Shown here piece after piece: positions 26,133-34,873 of a stretch of 44,953 nt of DNA (within the stretch, counting starts at the first letter, position 1; the number at the start of each line of letters is the position of its first letter). The position numbers and the translations under genes are program-made. The notes beneath the pieces are model-generated. The model was not told the DNA's origin. It saw only the letters and a list, made by a program, of their open reading frames with translations, and searched no databases. Location: the NCBI RefSeq assembly GCF_000156655.1, contig NZ_DS996844.1, positions 48,360-93,312 on the forward strand. Reading direction: 5' to 3'. The stretch is from Holdemanella biformis DSM 3989 (lineage in GTDB: Bacteria; Bacillota_I; Bacilli_A; Erysipelotrichales; Erysipelotrichaceae).

Positions 26133-27215
26133 TTATAAACTTTGACCTACTGCATCTGCTTTTTTAATAGCCGCAATAAATTCTTCTTTTGTGAATGGGA
26201 AAGGTGCATTTTTCCACTCATTTGTTTTTGTAGCTGCTTGGGTCAAAGCTTCCAAATAGCTTTCATTCAAATCCATATCCGCCAAAGTCACTGGTAAGCC
26301 GATTGATTTATTGAATTTTGCCATTTTCATTAAGTTTTCTTCGTCTTTGGCATATGCATACAATACTAATACACCAAAGGATACTACTTCACCATGTAAA
26401 TGGTGTCCGTTACGTGCAATTGAACAGCTTCCATTATAGAAGGCATGTGCAATGCTTGAATTATAATAATATTCTGGTTGGTTTGTTAAGTTTGAAACGT
26501 ATCCAGTGGATACAACAATATCCAAGGCGATGGCTTCGATTGCAGCTGAATTTGTATCATTTTTACAATCTTCCATACCTTGTTTACCATATTTCAATAA
26601 TGGTTCTGTACATGTTTTAGCTAATGCCAAACCCATTGTAGCTGTATGATCTAAAGTCTTTCCTTGCGTTGCGAATTCAACTTCACATTGTTTAGACAAG
26701 GCATCCCCAATTCCTGCCCAGAAATATTCGCTTGGTGCTTTTGCGATAACATCTGGATTGATAAAGATATGTGCTGGACAATGCGGGTATGAATAGTGGT
26801 CCAACGCTCCATTATCATCATAGACTACGGCAATAGCTGTAGCGGCCGAACAGTTTGAACAGATTGTTGGAAATGAGAAAACCATTTTATCATCCATTTC
26901 AATGGATGCAGTTTTACAAGTATCGATAGCTTTTCCTCCACCAATCGCAAAGATAACATCGGCTTCTTGTACGTTTGGATTTGAAGTCAATTTATGAACG
27001 TTTGTCATTGTGCTATCAACACCATATACAATTGAATCTGTAATAATAATATCAGTCTCTTTAATGGCTTCACGAATTCTTGGCTCAGCAGCTGCCAAAG
27101 CTCTTTTACCACCAATCAATACAACCTTTTTAACATTGTATTTTTCACATACACTTGGGATTTCGTTGTAACAACTTTCTCCGACTGAATAATTAGACAT
27201 TTCAATTGTTTTCAT
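26133..27215 (-). CDS. Iron-containing alcohol dehydrogenase (glycerol dehydrogenase-like)
   Basis: 360 residues. Domain 1 has the dinucleotide-binding GGGKAIDTCK motif and PTICSNCSAATAIAVVY; domain 2 has metal ligands GIGDALSK (Asp), SIAHAFYNG (His) and HHLHGEVVSFG (His). Layout is closest to the GldA branch of the family, which oxidises glycerol or related diols with NAD. The first codons overlap the end of the upstream permease gene by 14 bases, with GGAG before the ATG, so both are controlled by the same leucine-type T-box. This ties it to amino-acid rather than glycerol metabolism; the substrate is unknown. Confidence 0.87.
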   Translation of the reverse strand: MKTIEMSNYSVGESCYNEIPSVCEKYNVKKVVLIGGKRALAAAEPRIREAIKETDIIITDSIVYGVDSTMTNVHKLTSNPNVQEADVIFAIGGGKAIDTCKTASIEMDDKMVFSFPTICSNCSAATAIAVVYDDNGALDHYSYPHCPAHIFINPDVIAKAPSEYFWAGIGDALSKQCEVEFATQGKTLDHTATMGLALAKTCTEPLLKYGKQGMEDCKNDTNSAAIEAIALDIVVSTGYVSNLTNQPEYYYNSSIAHAFYNGSCSIARNGHHLHGEVVSFGVLVLYAYAKDEENLMKMAKFNKSIGLPVTLADMDLNESYLEALTQAATKTNEWKNAPFPFTKEEFIAAIKKADAVGQSL

Positions 27216-28353
27216 AAACTTCTACTCCTTCTTTTACTTCAACATTTTCTGTATGATAATTCTTGTATACACCGACCGTTAAGAATGGAACAATGATGAT
27301 TGCGATAGCTAAATATCCACAATAACCATATCCATATTTAATAATATTTGTTAATCCAGCCATTGAAATCGTCATAGATACTACAATAATAAATGCAGAT
27401 ACAATGATTCTTTTCTTTACTGGATTTTCTACATTCTTTAAAACACGAATATTTTCAAAGCGAGCCACAAATCCGAATGTTGTTGTTACTGCTGTAGAAA
27501 TTAAGCAAAGTAATAAACAAATACCATATACAACAACCATCCAGTTGGAATTCATTGCATTTAAACTTGTCAATGTAGGTAGAGTTGTTTCTCCATAAAC
27601 ACCCTTCCAAGAAATTAACATCAATACACTTAATACTAATGCGACAGCATTCATCACAAATGAGATCCACATCGCTTTTGAACAAGATTTACGATCTGGT
27701 AAGATAGCTCCACAAGCAACGATTGTTGGTAATGTCACACATTGAAAGCCTGCATATGTAAATGCATTTAAAATAGCTTTAGGCATATTCATAAAACCAT
27801 TTACAGTAAAGTCATTTGCTAAAATAGCTCCAATATTTTGACCTTTCATAATTCCCATACCATAAATAACTATGGCTGTTACTAAGATAGCCATACCCAT
27901 ATATGTACTTGCCATTCTTACAACACTTGCGCCAAAAATGGTTAAGCAAAGAACAACAATTCCAACCGCAACGACACAAGCATAATAATTAAATCCAAAG
28001 TATTGTTGCAATGCACTTGCGGCTCCACTAATAGCTGCTGCAACAGCCATCAAAACCATGATATTAAAGAAGATCTCAAATAAGATTTCCAACTTATCAA
28101 ATGGATGATATAAGTTTTCAAACAATTCCTTTGCGCTTGTCAAATTTCTCTGGTTATACATCACCATGGCTTCTCGCATTGTCAATATCAATAGCAACAT
28201 AGCTATTATGGCACTCACAATACCAGTCCATCCTAAACCTACATAATATGTATTTGCCTGATTTCCTGTGGCAAATCCACCTCCAGCATGTGCTGAGAAT
28301 AATACGGCGCCTACCGAAAATATCGCCATTTTTCCAACTTTTTGTGCTTTCAT
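27202..28353 (-). CDS. YkvI-like membrane transporter under T-box control
   Basis: 383 residues with about 10 membrane segments and the start FSVGAVLFSAHAGGGFATG, a glycine-rich unwound helix-1 typical of LeuT-fold amino-acid carriers of the YkvI/BrnQ-related group. The T-box leader with a leucine specifier suggests leucine or branched-chain amino acid transport. I chose ATG 28353, preceded by TAGGAGG; the open frame upstream to 28479 runs through the T-box terminator and is not coding. The downstream dehydrogenase overlaps its end. Confidence 0.82.
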   Translation of the reverse strand: MKAQKVGKMAIFSVGAVLFSAHAGGGFATGNQANTYYVGLGWTGIVSAIIAMLLLILTMREAMVMYNQRNLTSAKELFENLYHPFDKLEILFEIFFNIMVLMAVAAAISGAASALQQYFGFNYYACVVAVGIVVLCLTIFGASVVRMASTYMGMAILVTAIVIYGMGIMKGQNIGAILANDFTVNGFMNMPKAILNAFTYAGFQCVTLPTIVACGAILPDRKSCSKAMWISFVMNAVALVLSVLMLISWKGVYGETTLPTLTSLNAMNSNWMVVVYGICLLLCLISTAVTTTFGFVARFENIRVLKNVENPVKKRIIVSAFIIVVSMTISMAGLTNIIKYGYGYCGYLAIAIIIVPFLTVGVYKNYHTENVEVKEGVEVYENN

Positions 28354-28387
28354 ACTTTTCCTCCTATAGCGTGCACAACAAGCTAAC

Positions 28388-28665
28388 AAAAAAACCAATC
28401 GTTTCTTGCTGCCTGCTAGACAGAAGAGACGAAAGGTTAGAATTACAATACTTCCGCGGTACCACTCTTCTTCATTCATTTAAGAATGCACTCATTTCAG
28501 ATGCTATCACATCCTGCTTCATTAACGTTAAGCATACGTTCAAGTCTTATCAACCTGACCACTCCATGGTAAGTTCAAAGTTTGATCTTTCATGTCTTGC
28601 ACCAACCGACAACTCTCTAACAAAGACATTCCTTTTACTACTCCATTTCCTTGTGTTTTGTGCGT
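28388..28665 (-). promoter_or_regulatory. T-box riboswitch, probably leucine-specific
   Basis: On the minus strand the T-box core GAGTGGTACCGCGGAAG lies at 28451-28467; its UGGU would pair with the ACCA end of an uncharged tRNA with discriminator A, as in tRNA-Leu. Stem I shows GGAATG, the distal GGTGCAAG loop and the specifier region TTTGAACTTACCATGGAG, where the codon reads CUU (or UUA one base over), both leucine. A terminator (28388-28436) with a long stem and seven T residues follows. Uncharged tRNA would turn on the permease and dehydrogenase genes. Confidence 0.93.
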
Positions 28666-28667
28666 TT

Positions 28668-28696
28668 ATAATATCACCACATTTTCATTTATGCAA
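28668..28696 (-). promoter_or_regulatory. Promoter of the T-box leader
   Basis: Minus strand TTGCAT (28696-28691), 17-base spacer, TATTAT (28673-28668), just before the start of stem I. Confidence 0.65.
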
Positions 28697-28764
28697 GCAT
28701 TTTCTTACATTTGTTTTCAGTAAATTCAAACCTACGTTTTACATTCATCAAAAAAAGGTACGCA

Positions 28765-29241
28765 TTACCCATGTATACCTTCAATTTCTAATAATTTTTC
28801 TTTCCTCTTAATTCCACCTGCATATCCAGTTAAACTATTATTGGATCCAATCACTCTATGGCAAGGAATCAAAATTGATATCTTATTATGTCCCACAGCA
28901 CTTCCCACCGCTTGTGCTGACATTGTTGGTGAAATCATTCTTGCGATGTCCTTATATGTCATAGTTTTACCATAGGGTATTTTAAGAAGAAGTTGCCAAA
29001 CTTTCTTTTGAAACCGTGTTCCAATTAAATGCATCTTAGGTAAAGCTTTTGGTTCCTTACCACTAAAATAAAGATTTAACCATTCTTTTGTTTCTTTTAA
29101 TACAGCCGTTTCTTCTTCAATTGGTTCTTTTAAACCATTCGCATAATATTTTTGATTTTCAAACCAAACGCCAATCAATCCAATTTCATCAGCAGCCAAT
29201 AACATTTTACCCAATGGTGAATCATAATATTGTATAAACAT
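28765..29241 (-). CDS. ogt: Methylated-DNA--[protein]-cysteine S-methyltransferase
   Basis: 158 residues. Suicide repair protein that moves alkyl groups from O6-methylguanine to its own cysteine, seen in IPCHRVIGSNNSLTGYAGG. The upstream DNA-binding block MTYKDIARMISPTMSAQAVGSAVGHN is also typical (helix-turn-helix with the arginine finger region altered). Start ATG has AGAGGA upstream. A terminator and a TATATAA box lie between it and tRNA-Ala. Confidence 0.94.
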   Translation of the reverse strand: MFIQYYDSPLGKMLLAADEIGLIGVWFENQKYYANGLKEPIEEETAVLKETKEWLNLYFSGKEPKALPKMHLIGTRFQKKVWQLLLKIPYGKTMTYKDIARMISPTMSAQAVGSAVGHNKISILIPCHRVIGSNNSLTGYAGGIKRKEKLLEIEGIHG

Positions 29242-29260
29242 AATCGTCCTCTTTATATAG

Positions 29261-29284
29261 AAAAAAAGCCATCCGAAGATGACT
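29261..29284 (-). terminator. Terminator after the tRNA pair
   Basis: Minus strand AGTCATC and GATGGCT with a TTCG tetraloop, followed by seven T residues. It ends the tRNA-Ile/tRNA-Ala transcript just before ogt. Confidence 0.87.
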
Positions 29285-29297
29285 TACTTTTTAAAAT

Positions 29298-29373
29298 TGG
29301 TGGAGCGTATCGGGATCGAACCGATGACCCCCTGCGTGCAAGGCAGGTGCTCTCCCAGCTGAGCTAACACCCC
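29298..29373 (-). tRNA. tRNA-Ala (anticodon TGC)
   Basis: 76 bases with encoded CCA. Acceptor stem GGGGTGT/ACGCTCC, D-arm AGCTCAGCTGGGAGAGC, anticodon loop CTTGCAC, T-arm GGTTCGATCCC. Lies 14 bases after tRNA-Ile. Confidence 0.98.
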
Positions 29374-29387
29374 ATATCTTCAGCAAA

Positions 29388-29464
<77 letters not shown>

Positions 29465-29610
29465 ATTCGCTGAATGCCTATTAAATATACCATGTGATTT
29501 TATATTATGCAAGTCTTTTTTTGATTTTTTTTAAATATTATAATTAATTTAGTTTTAGACATGAATACTGTCAATTTAATGATTATAATTTTATAAAATG
29601 GAGGTACCTT

Positions 29611-31251
29611 ATGAGCCAAATAAAATGTCCTAATTGTGGAACTGTATTCCAAGTTGATGAGAGTCAATATCATGAAATCTTACAACAAGTTCGTAATGAA
29701 GAATTTGAAAAGGAATTAAAAGAAAGAGAAAAGAATTCAAATCAAATCATTCAATCTAAATTAGAAAAAGAATATGAATCTAAATTAAGCCAAAAAACTT
29801 TAGAAATCAAAGAGCTTCAGGCAAATAAAGAACAAGAAATCATTTCTTTAAAAGAACAATTAAAGTCAACTGAACAAATTATCAAGAGTGAAACTGAAAA
29901 GGCTTATCAAGAACAATTAAATAAGAAAGAGCTTGAAATCAAACAGCTACAATCGGATTTTAATCAAAAACAAAATGATAAAGAACAAGAAGTCATTTCA
30001 TTAAAAGAAAAGTTAGAAGCAAGTACGCAGTTAACGAAAACTGAAACACAAAAAGAATTTCAAGAGCAGTTAAACAAAAAAGATTTGGAGATATCTAAAC
30101 TCAATGCCAAATTAGAACAGATTCTTTCACAGAATAAAATCAACGAATCTAAGACTGAACAAGAATATAAATTACAGCTGCAGGCAAAGGAAAATGAAAT
30201 TCAAGCTTTAAAGAGTAACATTTCAAATAATGAAAAGGTATTAAAGGCAAACCTTGAAAATACTTACCAATCTCAATTAAATGAAAAGAACCTTGAAATC
30301 CAGTCTTTAAAACAGGATATGGATAAAGCCAAGGTTGAAAACGAGTTGAACGTAAAGAGCATTAAACAAGACCTACAAAATCAAATTGAACAGGATAAAA
30401 TGAAATATCAGCTTCAAGAAAAGAGTTTACAGGAAAAATATGATACTTTACTACAGACCAAAGATGAACAGATTGCTTACTATAAAGATTTCAAATTGAA
30501 ACAATCCACTAAAATGATTGGGGAATCTTTAGAACAGCATTGTGAAATCGAATTCAATAAGCTTCGTGCGACTGGTTTTCAAAATGCATACTTTGAAAAA
30601 GATAATGATGCTCGTACAGGATCTAAGGGTGACTATATCTATCGTGAATTAGATGAGAATGGTGTAGAAATCATTTCAATTATGTTTGAGATGAAAAACG
30701 AGAATGATAAAACAGCCACAAAACATAAGAATGAAGATTTCTTAAAGGAATTAGATAAAGATCGTAATGAAAAAAATTGTGAATATGCCGTTCTTGTTTC
30801 TATGTTAGAGCCAGAAAATGAATTGTATAACACGGGTATTGTTGATAAATCACATCGCTATCCAAAGATGTATGTGATTCGTCCACAGTTCTTTATTCCC
30901 ATGATCACCATTTTAAGAAATGCCGCATTCAATTCTATGCAGTATAAAAATGAATTGCAGTTGGTGCGCAATCAAAATATTGATATCACAAATTTTGAAG
31001 AAAGTATGAACGATTTCAAAGAAAAGTTCTCAAGAAATTATAGGATTGCATCGGATAAATTTGCAAAAGCTATCGATGAAATCGATAAAACAATTTCACA
31101 TCTTCAAAAGACCAAAGAAGCGCTGTTATCAAGTGAAAGACAATTGCAATTGGCTAATAATAAAGCAGAAGATTTAACCATCAAGCGTTTAACACGAAAT
31201 AATCCTACAATGAAGCAAAAGTTTGATGAATTAAAGAAAGATAACAAATAG
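29611..31251 (+). CDS. DUF2130 protein: Cys pair, long repeat coiled coil, nuclease-like core
   Basis: 546 residues, very rich in Lys, Glu and Gln. Residues 1-20 carry a CPNCG half zinc-ribbon. Residues 30-290 are a coiled coil made of about five imperfect repeats of roughly 50 residues, each with a 'K-x-LEI-x-x-L' core ([29 protein letters not shown] and so on). Residues about 310-440 are the DUF2130 core: [13 protein letters not shown], then [11 protein letters not shown], an arrangement of Asp and Glu-x-Lys resembling PD-(D/E)XK nucleases. A second helical tail follows. Function unproven; a DNA-associated or defence role is plausible. ATG follows TGGAGG; the gene stands alone on the plus strand. 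Confidence 0.85.
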   Translation: MSQIKCPNCGTVFQVDESQYHEILQQVRNEEFEKELKEREKNSNQIIQSKLEKEYESKLSQKTLEIKELQANKEQEIISLKEQLKSTEQIIKSETEKAYQEQLNKKELEIKQLQSDFNQKQNDKEQEVISLKEKLEASTQLTKTETQKEFQEQLNKKDLEISKLNAKLEQILSQNKINESKTEQEYKLQLQAKENEIQALKSNISNNEKVLKANLENTYQSQLNEKNLEIQSLKQDMDKAKVENELNVKSIKQDLQNQIEQDKMKYQLQEKSLQEKYDTLLQTKDEQIAYYKDFKLKQSTKMIGESLEQHCEIEFNKLRATGFQNAYFEKDNDARTGSKGDYIYRELDENGVEIISIMFEMKNENDKTATKHKNEDFLKELDKDRNEKNCEYAVLVSMLEPENELYNTGIVDKSHRYPKMYVIRPQFFIPMITILRNAAFNSMQYKNELQLVRNQNIDITNFEESMNDFKEKFSRNYRIASDKFAKAIDEIDKTISHLQKTKEALLSSERQLQLANNKAEDLTIKRLTRNNPTMKQKFDELKKDNK

Positions 31252-31286
31252 AGGACATTTCCAATATAGGAGATGTCCTCTTTTTT
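31251..31286. terminator. Bidirectional terminator between DUF2130 and CPBP genes
   Basis: GAGGACAT and ATGTCCTC with further inner TCC/GGA pairing, followed by six T residues on the plus strand. It overlaps the end of both convergent genes. Confidence 0.88.
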
Positions 31287-32184
31287 AAAACATATTCATG
31301 AATAATGAAATGATAATCCAAAGAATCGTAAATATTAAATATAAAAGATTAGGAATTTGCTTAAAGAATCTTGCATACCAATTCTCATTTGTCTTCTCTT
31401 CTTTAATAAATGCATTCACTTCCTTTGATTTTAATATTATTGTAATGAGACCATAAATCACAAATACCATGATCACAACAGTAATTAAAACAAAGTTATC
31501 TGAATATACCGACATCAAAGCCAGAAGATTATTTCCAGCATGAGCTAATATCGTAACGAGAAGACTATCTGTTTTTAAACACATATAACATAGTATTAAA
31601 CTCATAAAGAATGCTGGTACAGCCTGTGTCATATTCAAATGTAACAAGCCAAACAATAAAGAAGTAACAAGAATTGCGAATACTTTATTATATTTGGATA
31701 GCACTTGCAAAATCATACCTCTAAAAATCAACTCTTCAAATATCGGTGCAAGTATGACAACATTAATAAAAGTAAACAGATTGTATAGAAAACCTCCACT
31801 TAATGAAAAATCTGGGCTTGTATCTGGAAATCCAAATTTTGATAATAACGCTCCAATAATACCGATCGCATAATTTAAGAAGTACATCATAGCTATGGTG
31901 TCTATTATTTCTTTTGGCTTAAACGAGAACTTCAAATCTTTGGTACTTCTTTTAAAAGAATTACTCATAAACCATAACAGGATAATTCCAGATATAAAAG
32001 ATATCAACATTGCTATACATGCATTAATTGCAGAATAATCATAATACAAAGAATACATGATTAAAGGCATAGCTACAAAGCTAAACAAAAAAGAGAGTGT
32101 TAGCTGCATAATAATATATAGCCATAATGAGCCTCCAACTTTACTTAATTCTTTATCCGGCATAAATTTAGGTGGTTGTTGCAT
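31285..32184 (-). CDS. CPBP family intramembrane metalloprotease
   Basis: 299 residues with about eight membrane helices. Abi/CAAX-protease motifs: Glu150-Glu151 and Arg155 in FEELIFRG, His182 in GLLHLNMTQAV, and a third motif HAGNN. In Bacillota such proteins process prenylated-like or bacteriocin-related peptides or act in self-immunity; target unknown. Ribosome site is weak (AGTAGTGAT); an extended -10 TGTTAAAAT (32208-32216) lies directly after the niaR terminator. Confidence 0.88.
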   Translation of the reverse strand: MQQPPKFMPDKELSKVGGSLWLYIIMQLTLSFLFSFVAMPLIMYSLYYDYSAINACIAMLISFISGIILLWFMSNSFKRSTKDLKFSFKPKEIIDTIAMMYFLNYAIGIIGALLSKFGFPDTSPDFSLSGGFLYNLFTFINVVILAPIFEELIFRGMILQVLSKYNKVFAILVTSLLFGLLHLNMTQAVPAFFMSLILCYMCLKTDSLLVTILAHAGNNLLALMSVYSDNFVLITVVIMVFVIYGLITIILKSKEVNAFIKEEKTNENWYARFFKQIPNLLYLIFTILWIIISLFMNMF

Positions 32185-32207
32185 AAAATCACTACTTTCT
32201 CAAATTT

Positions 32208-32216
32208 ATTTTAACA
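32208..32216 (-). promoter_or_regulatory. Extended -10 promoter of the CPBP gene
   Basis: Minus strand TGT-TAAAAT, 23 bases before the ATG. It belongs to the recurring TGnTAAAAT set. Confidence 0.45.
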
Positions 32217-32239
32217 TAAAAGAGGCCATTAGGCCTCTT
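32217..32239 (-). terminator. Terminator of the nadABC-niaR operon
   Basis: AAGAGGCC (32220-32227) and GGCCTCTT (32232-32239), 4-base loop, then TTTTATG on the minus strand. It contains the niaR stop. Confidence 0.85.
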
Positions 32240-32735
32240 GTAAAATATGAAGTTTTCTTAATGATTCCTCAATTGAATCTAAATCTTCTTTTGATTGTGC
32301 ACTCACCGTATGACAATGATATCCACTCGTTAGATCCGTTAAAGGTTTTGCCTGATTCTGTGAAATAGAATCAATGAATTCCTTGACTTGTTTTCTAGAA
32401 CTAATGTTCATTTTAGCCTCTAACTTACCATATACATTATGTTTGACAAATACATTTTCAATACAGCCACCACAATCTACGATCGCATTCATTTCTTCTT
32501 CCATACGATCATTCAAATGAAAACAAGAAAATACTCTTCGAACTCTTTGAGGTGAACATACATATCCTTTGTGTGTCGCATAAATACGAACATTTCTTGC
32601 CTTTAATAAGGCAATATCTTGCACAATGACTTGTCTTGAAACATTAAATTTTTTAGAAAGCGCTGTTCCAGAAACCGGTCCTTCACTTTTTGAAATCATG
32701 TCATAAATGGCTTGAAGTCTAACTTCCTTTTCCAT
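32229..32735 (-). CDS. niaR: NAD biosynthesis repressor NiaR
   Basis: 168 residues. An N-terminal winged helix-turn-helix (VSGTALSKKFNVSRQVIVQDIALL) and a C-terminal 3H domain named for its conserved histidines, seen in CFHLND, FVKHNVYGKL and SGYHCHTV. NiaR senses niacin and represses de novo NAD synthesis and niacin uptake. It is the last gene of the operon it should control, starting directly at the nadC stop, with AGGTGA before the ATG. The palindrome upstream of nadA is its likely operator. Confidence 0.93.
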   Translation of the reverse strand: MEKEVRLQAIYDMISKSEGPVSGTALSKKFNVSRQVIVQDIALLKARNVRIYATHKGYVCSPQRVRRVFSCFHLNDRMEEEMNAIVDCGGCIENVFVKHNVYGKLEAKMNISSRKQVKEFIDSISQNQAKPLTDLTSGYHCHTVSAQSKEDLDSIEESLRKLHILQEA

Positions 32736-33572
32736 TTATTTCACCTGCAGATTTTTTAAAGACAAATCCAGAATTGGTGCTGAATGTGTTAAAGCACCAC
32801 TCGAAATATAATCAACACCTAATGCCGTTAGTTTTTCAATGTTCTCTTTAGTAACATTTCCAGAACATTCTGTTTCGGCTCTTCCATCAATGATTTCGAT
32901 TGCCTTTTTCATATTCTCAACGCTCATATTATCCAACATAATTATATCAGCACCTGCTTCAACAGCTTCTTTTACTTGTTCTAAAGTTTCAACTTCTACT
33001 TCAATCTTACGAACAAAAGAAGCATAATTCTTTGCCATCTTAATTGCATTTGTGATAGACCCAGCCGCTGCGATATGATTATCCTTCAACATAACACCAT
33101 CTGATAAATTGTATCTATGGTTATTTCCACCACCAACGCGCACTGCATATTTTTCAAATACACGCATATTTGGTGTTGTTTTTCTTGTATCCAATAATTT
33201 TGTCTTTGAACCCTTTAAGTAAGATGCGGCACGATTTGTATAAGTGGCAATTCCACTCATTCTTTGAAGATAATTCAAAGCCGTCCTTTCACCAGATAAA
33301 AGAACACGAACATCCCCAGATACTTCAGCCAATAATTGTCCGTTTTTTACGGCATCCCCATCTTTTACATAGAATTTCACTTCCATGCTTTCATCTAATA
33401 AATAAAAGACTCTTTCAAACACTTCAAGACCTGCAATAATCCCATCTTCTTTACAGATTAATTGTACCTGCCCATACTGATAGGAAGGCATTACCGCATT
33501 TGTTGAAACATCTTCACTTGTTATATCTTCCTGCAAAGCTTGGATCAATAAGTGATCCACGTTTAAACGCAT
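32736..33572 (-). CDS. nadC: Nicotinate-nucleotide pyrophosphorylase (carboxylating)
   Basis: 278 residues. Quinolinate phosphoribosyltransferase making nicotinate mononucleotide from quinolinate and PRPP. Seen: QALQEDITSEDVST at the N-terminus, GERTALNYLQRMSGIAT, LDTRKTTPNMR, GGGNNHRYNLSDGVMLKDNH and the final SSGALTHSAP. The ATG at 33572 fits homologue starts; an in-frame GTG at 33587 overlaps the nadB stop and cannot be excluded. Third gene of nadABC-niaR. Confidence 0.95.
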   Translation of the reverse strand: MRLNVDHLLIQALQEDITSEDVSTNAVMPSYQYGQVQLICKEDGIIAGLEVFERVFYLLDESMEVKFYVKDGDAVKNGQLLAEVSGDVRVLLSGERTALNYLQRMSGIATYTNRAASYLKGSKTKLLDTRKTTPNMRVFEKYAVRVGGGNNHRYNLSDGVMLKDNHIAAAGSITNAIKMAKNYASFVRKIEVEVETLEQVKEAVEAGADIIMLDNMSVENMKKAIEIIDGRAETECSGNVTKENIEKLTALGVDYISSGALTHSAPILDLSLKNLQVK

Positions 33573-33579
33573 TGTATTC

Positions 33580-34872
33580 TTATCCACGAGCTTGTCTCTC
33601 TCTTTCTATTTCTTCAAGTACCATATCATGATACATTTTTTCCTGATTTGACAACTGATGTGACTTAGCCACTTTTGCCAAACAATCAAAATCACTTGTA
33701 TAAGCCGGTTCCTTTTTCAATAAATCAACAACGGCTCTTTTTCCCCAAACCAAAGATTCCAACAAGGAATTACTAGCTAAACGGTTTTTTCCATGAACAC
33801 CATTACAGCTAGTTTCTCCAACTGCATATAAATGTGACATAGAAGTACGAGAATCTTTATCTACATGAATTCCACCCATAAAATAGTGCTGAGCTGGTGT
33901 AACTGGAATCCATTCTTTTGTACAGTCATATCCTTCTTCTAAACACTTTTCATAAATGTGAGGGAAATGATTTTTGATGACTTCTTCACCTAAAACGCTC
34001 ATATCCATCCAAACATAAGGCATATCATCCTTCTTCATTTGTTCGCGAATCTTTTGTGTCATGATATCACGTGGCAACACTTCATTCGCAAAACGCTTCC
34101 CGTCTTTTCCATAAAGTTTTGCCCCTTCACCACGAACCGATTCACTAATAAGGAAGGCTCTTCCTCTTTTCTTTGTATATAAAGTTGTTGGGTGAATCTG
34201 CACATAATCCACATTTTCTAATTTGATACCATGCTGGATTGCAATCGCAATGGCATCTCCTGTTAAGTGTGGATAATTTGTTGAATGATCATACAATCCT
34301 CCAATTCCTCCACACGCAAAGATTGTATAACCTGCCTCAATGCACATTTCATTGTTGTTGACATCATTCGCCAAAATACCATAACATACATTATCTTTTT
34401 CAATAATATCTGTCATTGTGACATATTCCATAATCGTTACATTCTCTAACTTACGAACCGCATCTAATAAAGTGGATGTAATTTCTTTTCCTGTAATATC
34501 TTCATGGAATAAAATACGTGGTTTAGAATGTGCTCCTTCACGCGTATAATCTAATTTGCCATCTTTTGTAGCGAAATCTACACCATATCCAATCAACTCA
34601 TTGATGATGTCACGGCTTGAATTGATCATAATTTCAACAGATTCCTTACGATTTTCGTAATGCCCTGCCTTCATAGTATCTTCCATAAAAGAATCAAAAT
34701 CATTCTTGTCTCTTAACACACAAATTCCGCCTTGTGCTAAAAATGAATCACTATTTTCGGCATCTGATTTTGTCAACATAATGACCTTTTTATCACTTGG
34801 AACATGTAAAGCTGCAAACAACCCACTTGCACCTGTTCCAACAATAACAATATCTGCCTCTAACTTTTCCAT
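33580..34872 (-). CDS. nadB: L-aspartate oxidase
   Basis: 430 residues. FAD enzyme converting aspartate to iminoaspartate. The FAD motif GTGASGLFAALH, the SFLAQGGI loop and active-site blocks REGAHSKPRI and GIHVDKDSRTSM are present, as is CNGVHGKNRLASNSLLE. It is about 100 residues shorter than E. coli NadB because the C-terminal helical domain is reduced, as in many anaerobic Bacillota, which use an acceptor such as fumarate instead of oxygen. It begins 1 base after the nadA stop. Confidence 0.95.
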   Translation of the reverse strand: MEKLEADIVIVGTGASGLFAALHVPSDKKVIMLTKSDAENSDSFLAQGGICVLRDKNDFDSFMEDTMKAGHYENRKESVEIMINSSRDIINELIGYGVDFATKDGKLDYTREGAHSKPRILFHEDITGKEITSTLLDAVRKLENVTIMEYVTMTDIIEKDNVCYGILANDVNNNEMCIEAGYTIFACGGIGGLYDHSTNYPHLTGDAIAIAIQHGIKLENVDYVQIHPTTLYTKKRGRAFLISESVRGEGAKLYGKDGKRFANEVLPRDIMTQKIREQMKKDDMPYVWMDMSVLGEEVIKNHFPHIYEKCLEEGYDCTKEWIPVTPAQHYFMGGIHVDKDSRTSMSHLYAVGETSCNGVHGKNRLASNSLLESLVWGKRAVVDLLKKEPAYTSDFDCLAKVAKSHQLSNQEKMYHDMVLEEIERERQARG

Positions 34873-34873
34873 A

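Noticed and set aside
28354-28479. N-terminal extension of the permease
   Set aside because: It would be read from the T-box terminator; TAGGAGG marks the inner ATG.
28248-28811. Plus-strand open frame of 187 codons over the T-box
   Set aside because: It covers the T-box, its promoter and the permease start on the other strand, has no ribosome site and looks like chance sequence.
29620-30500. Repeats in the DUF2130 gene as a possible tandem-repeat or CRISPR locus
   Set aside because: The repeats are coiled-coil codon patterns at protein level; DNA units are not identical and have no spacers.
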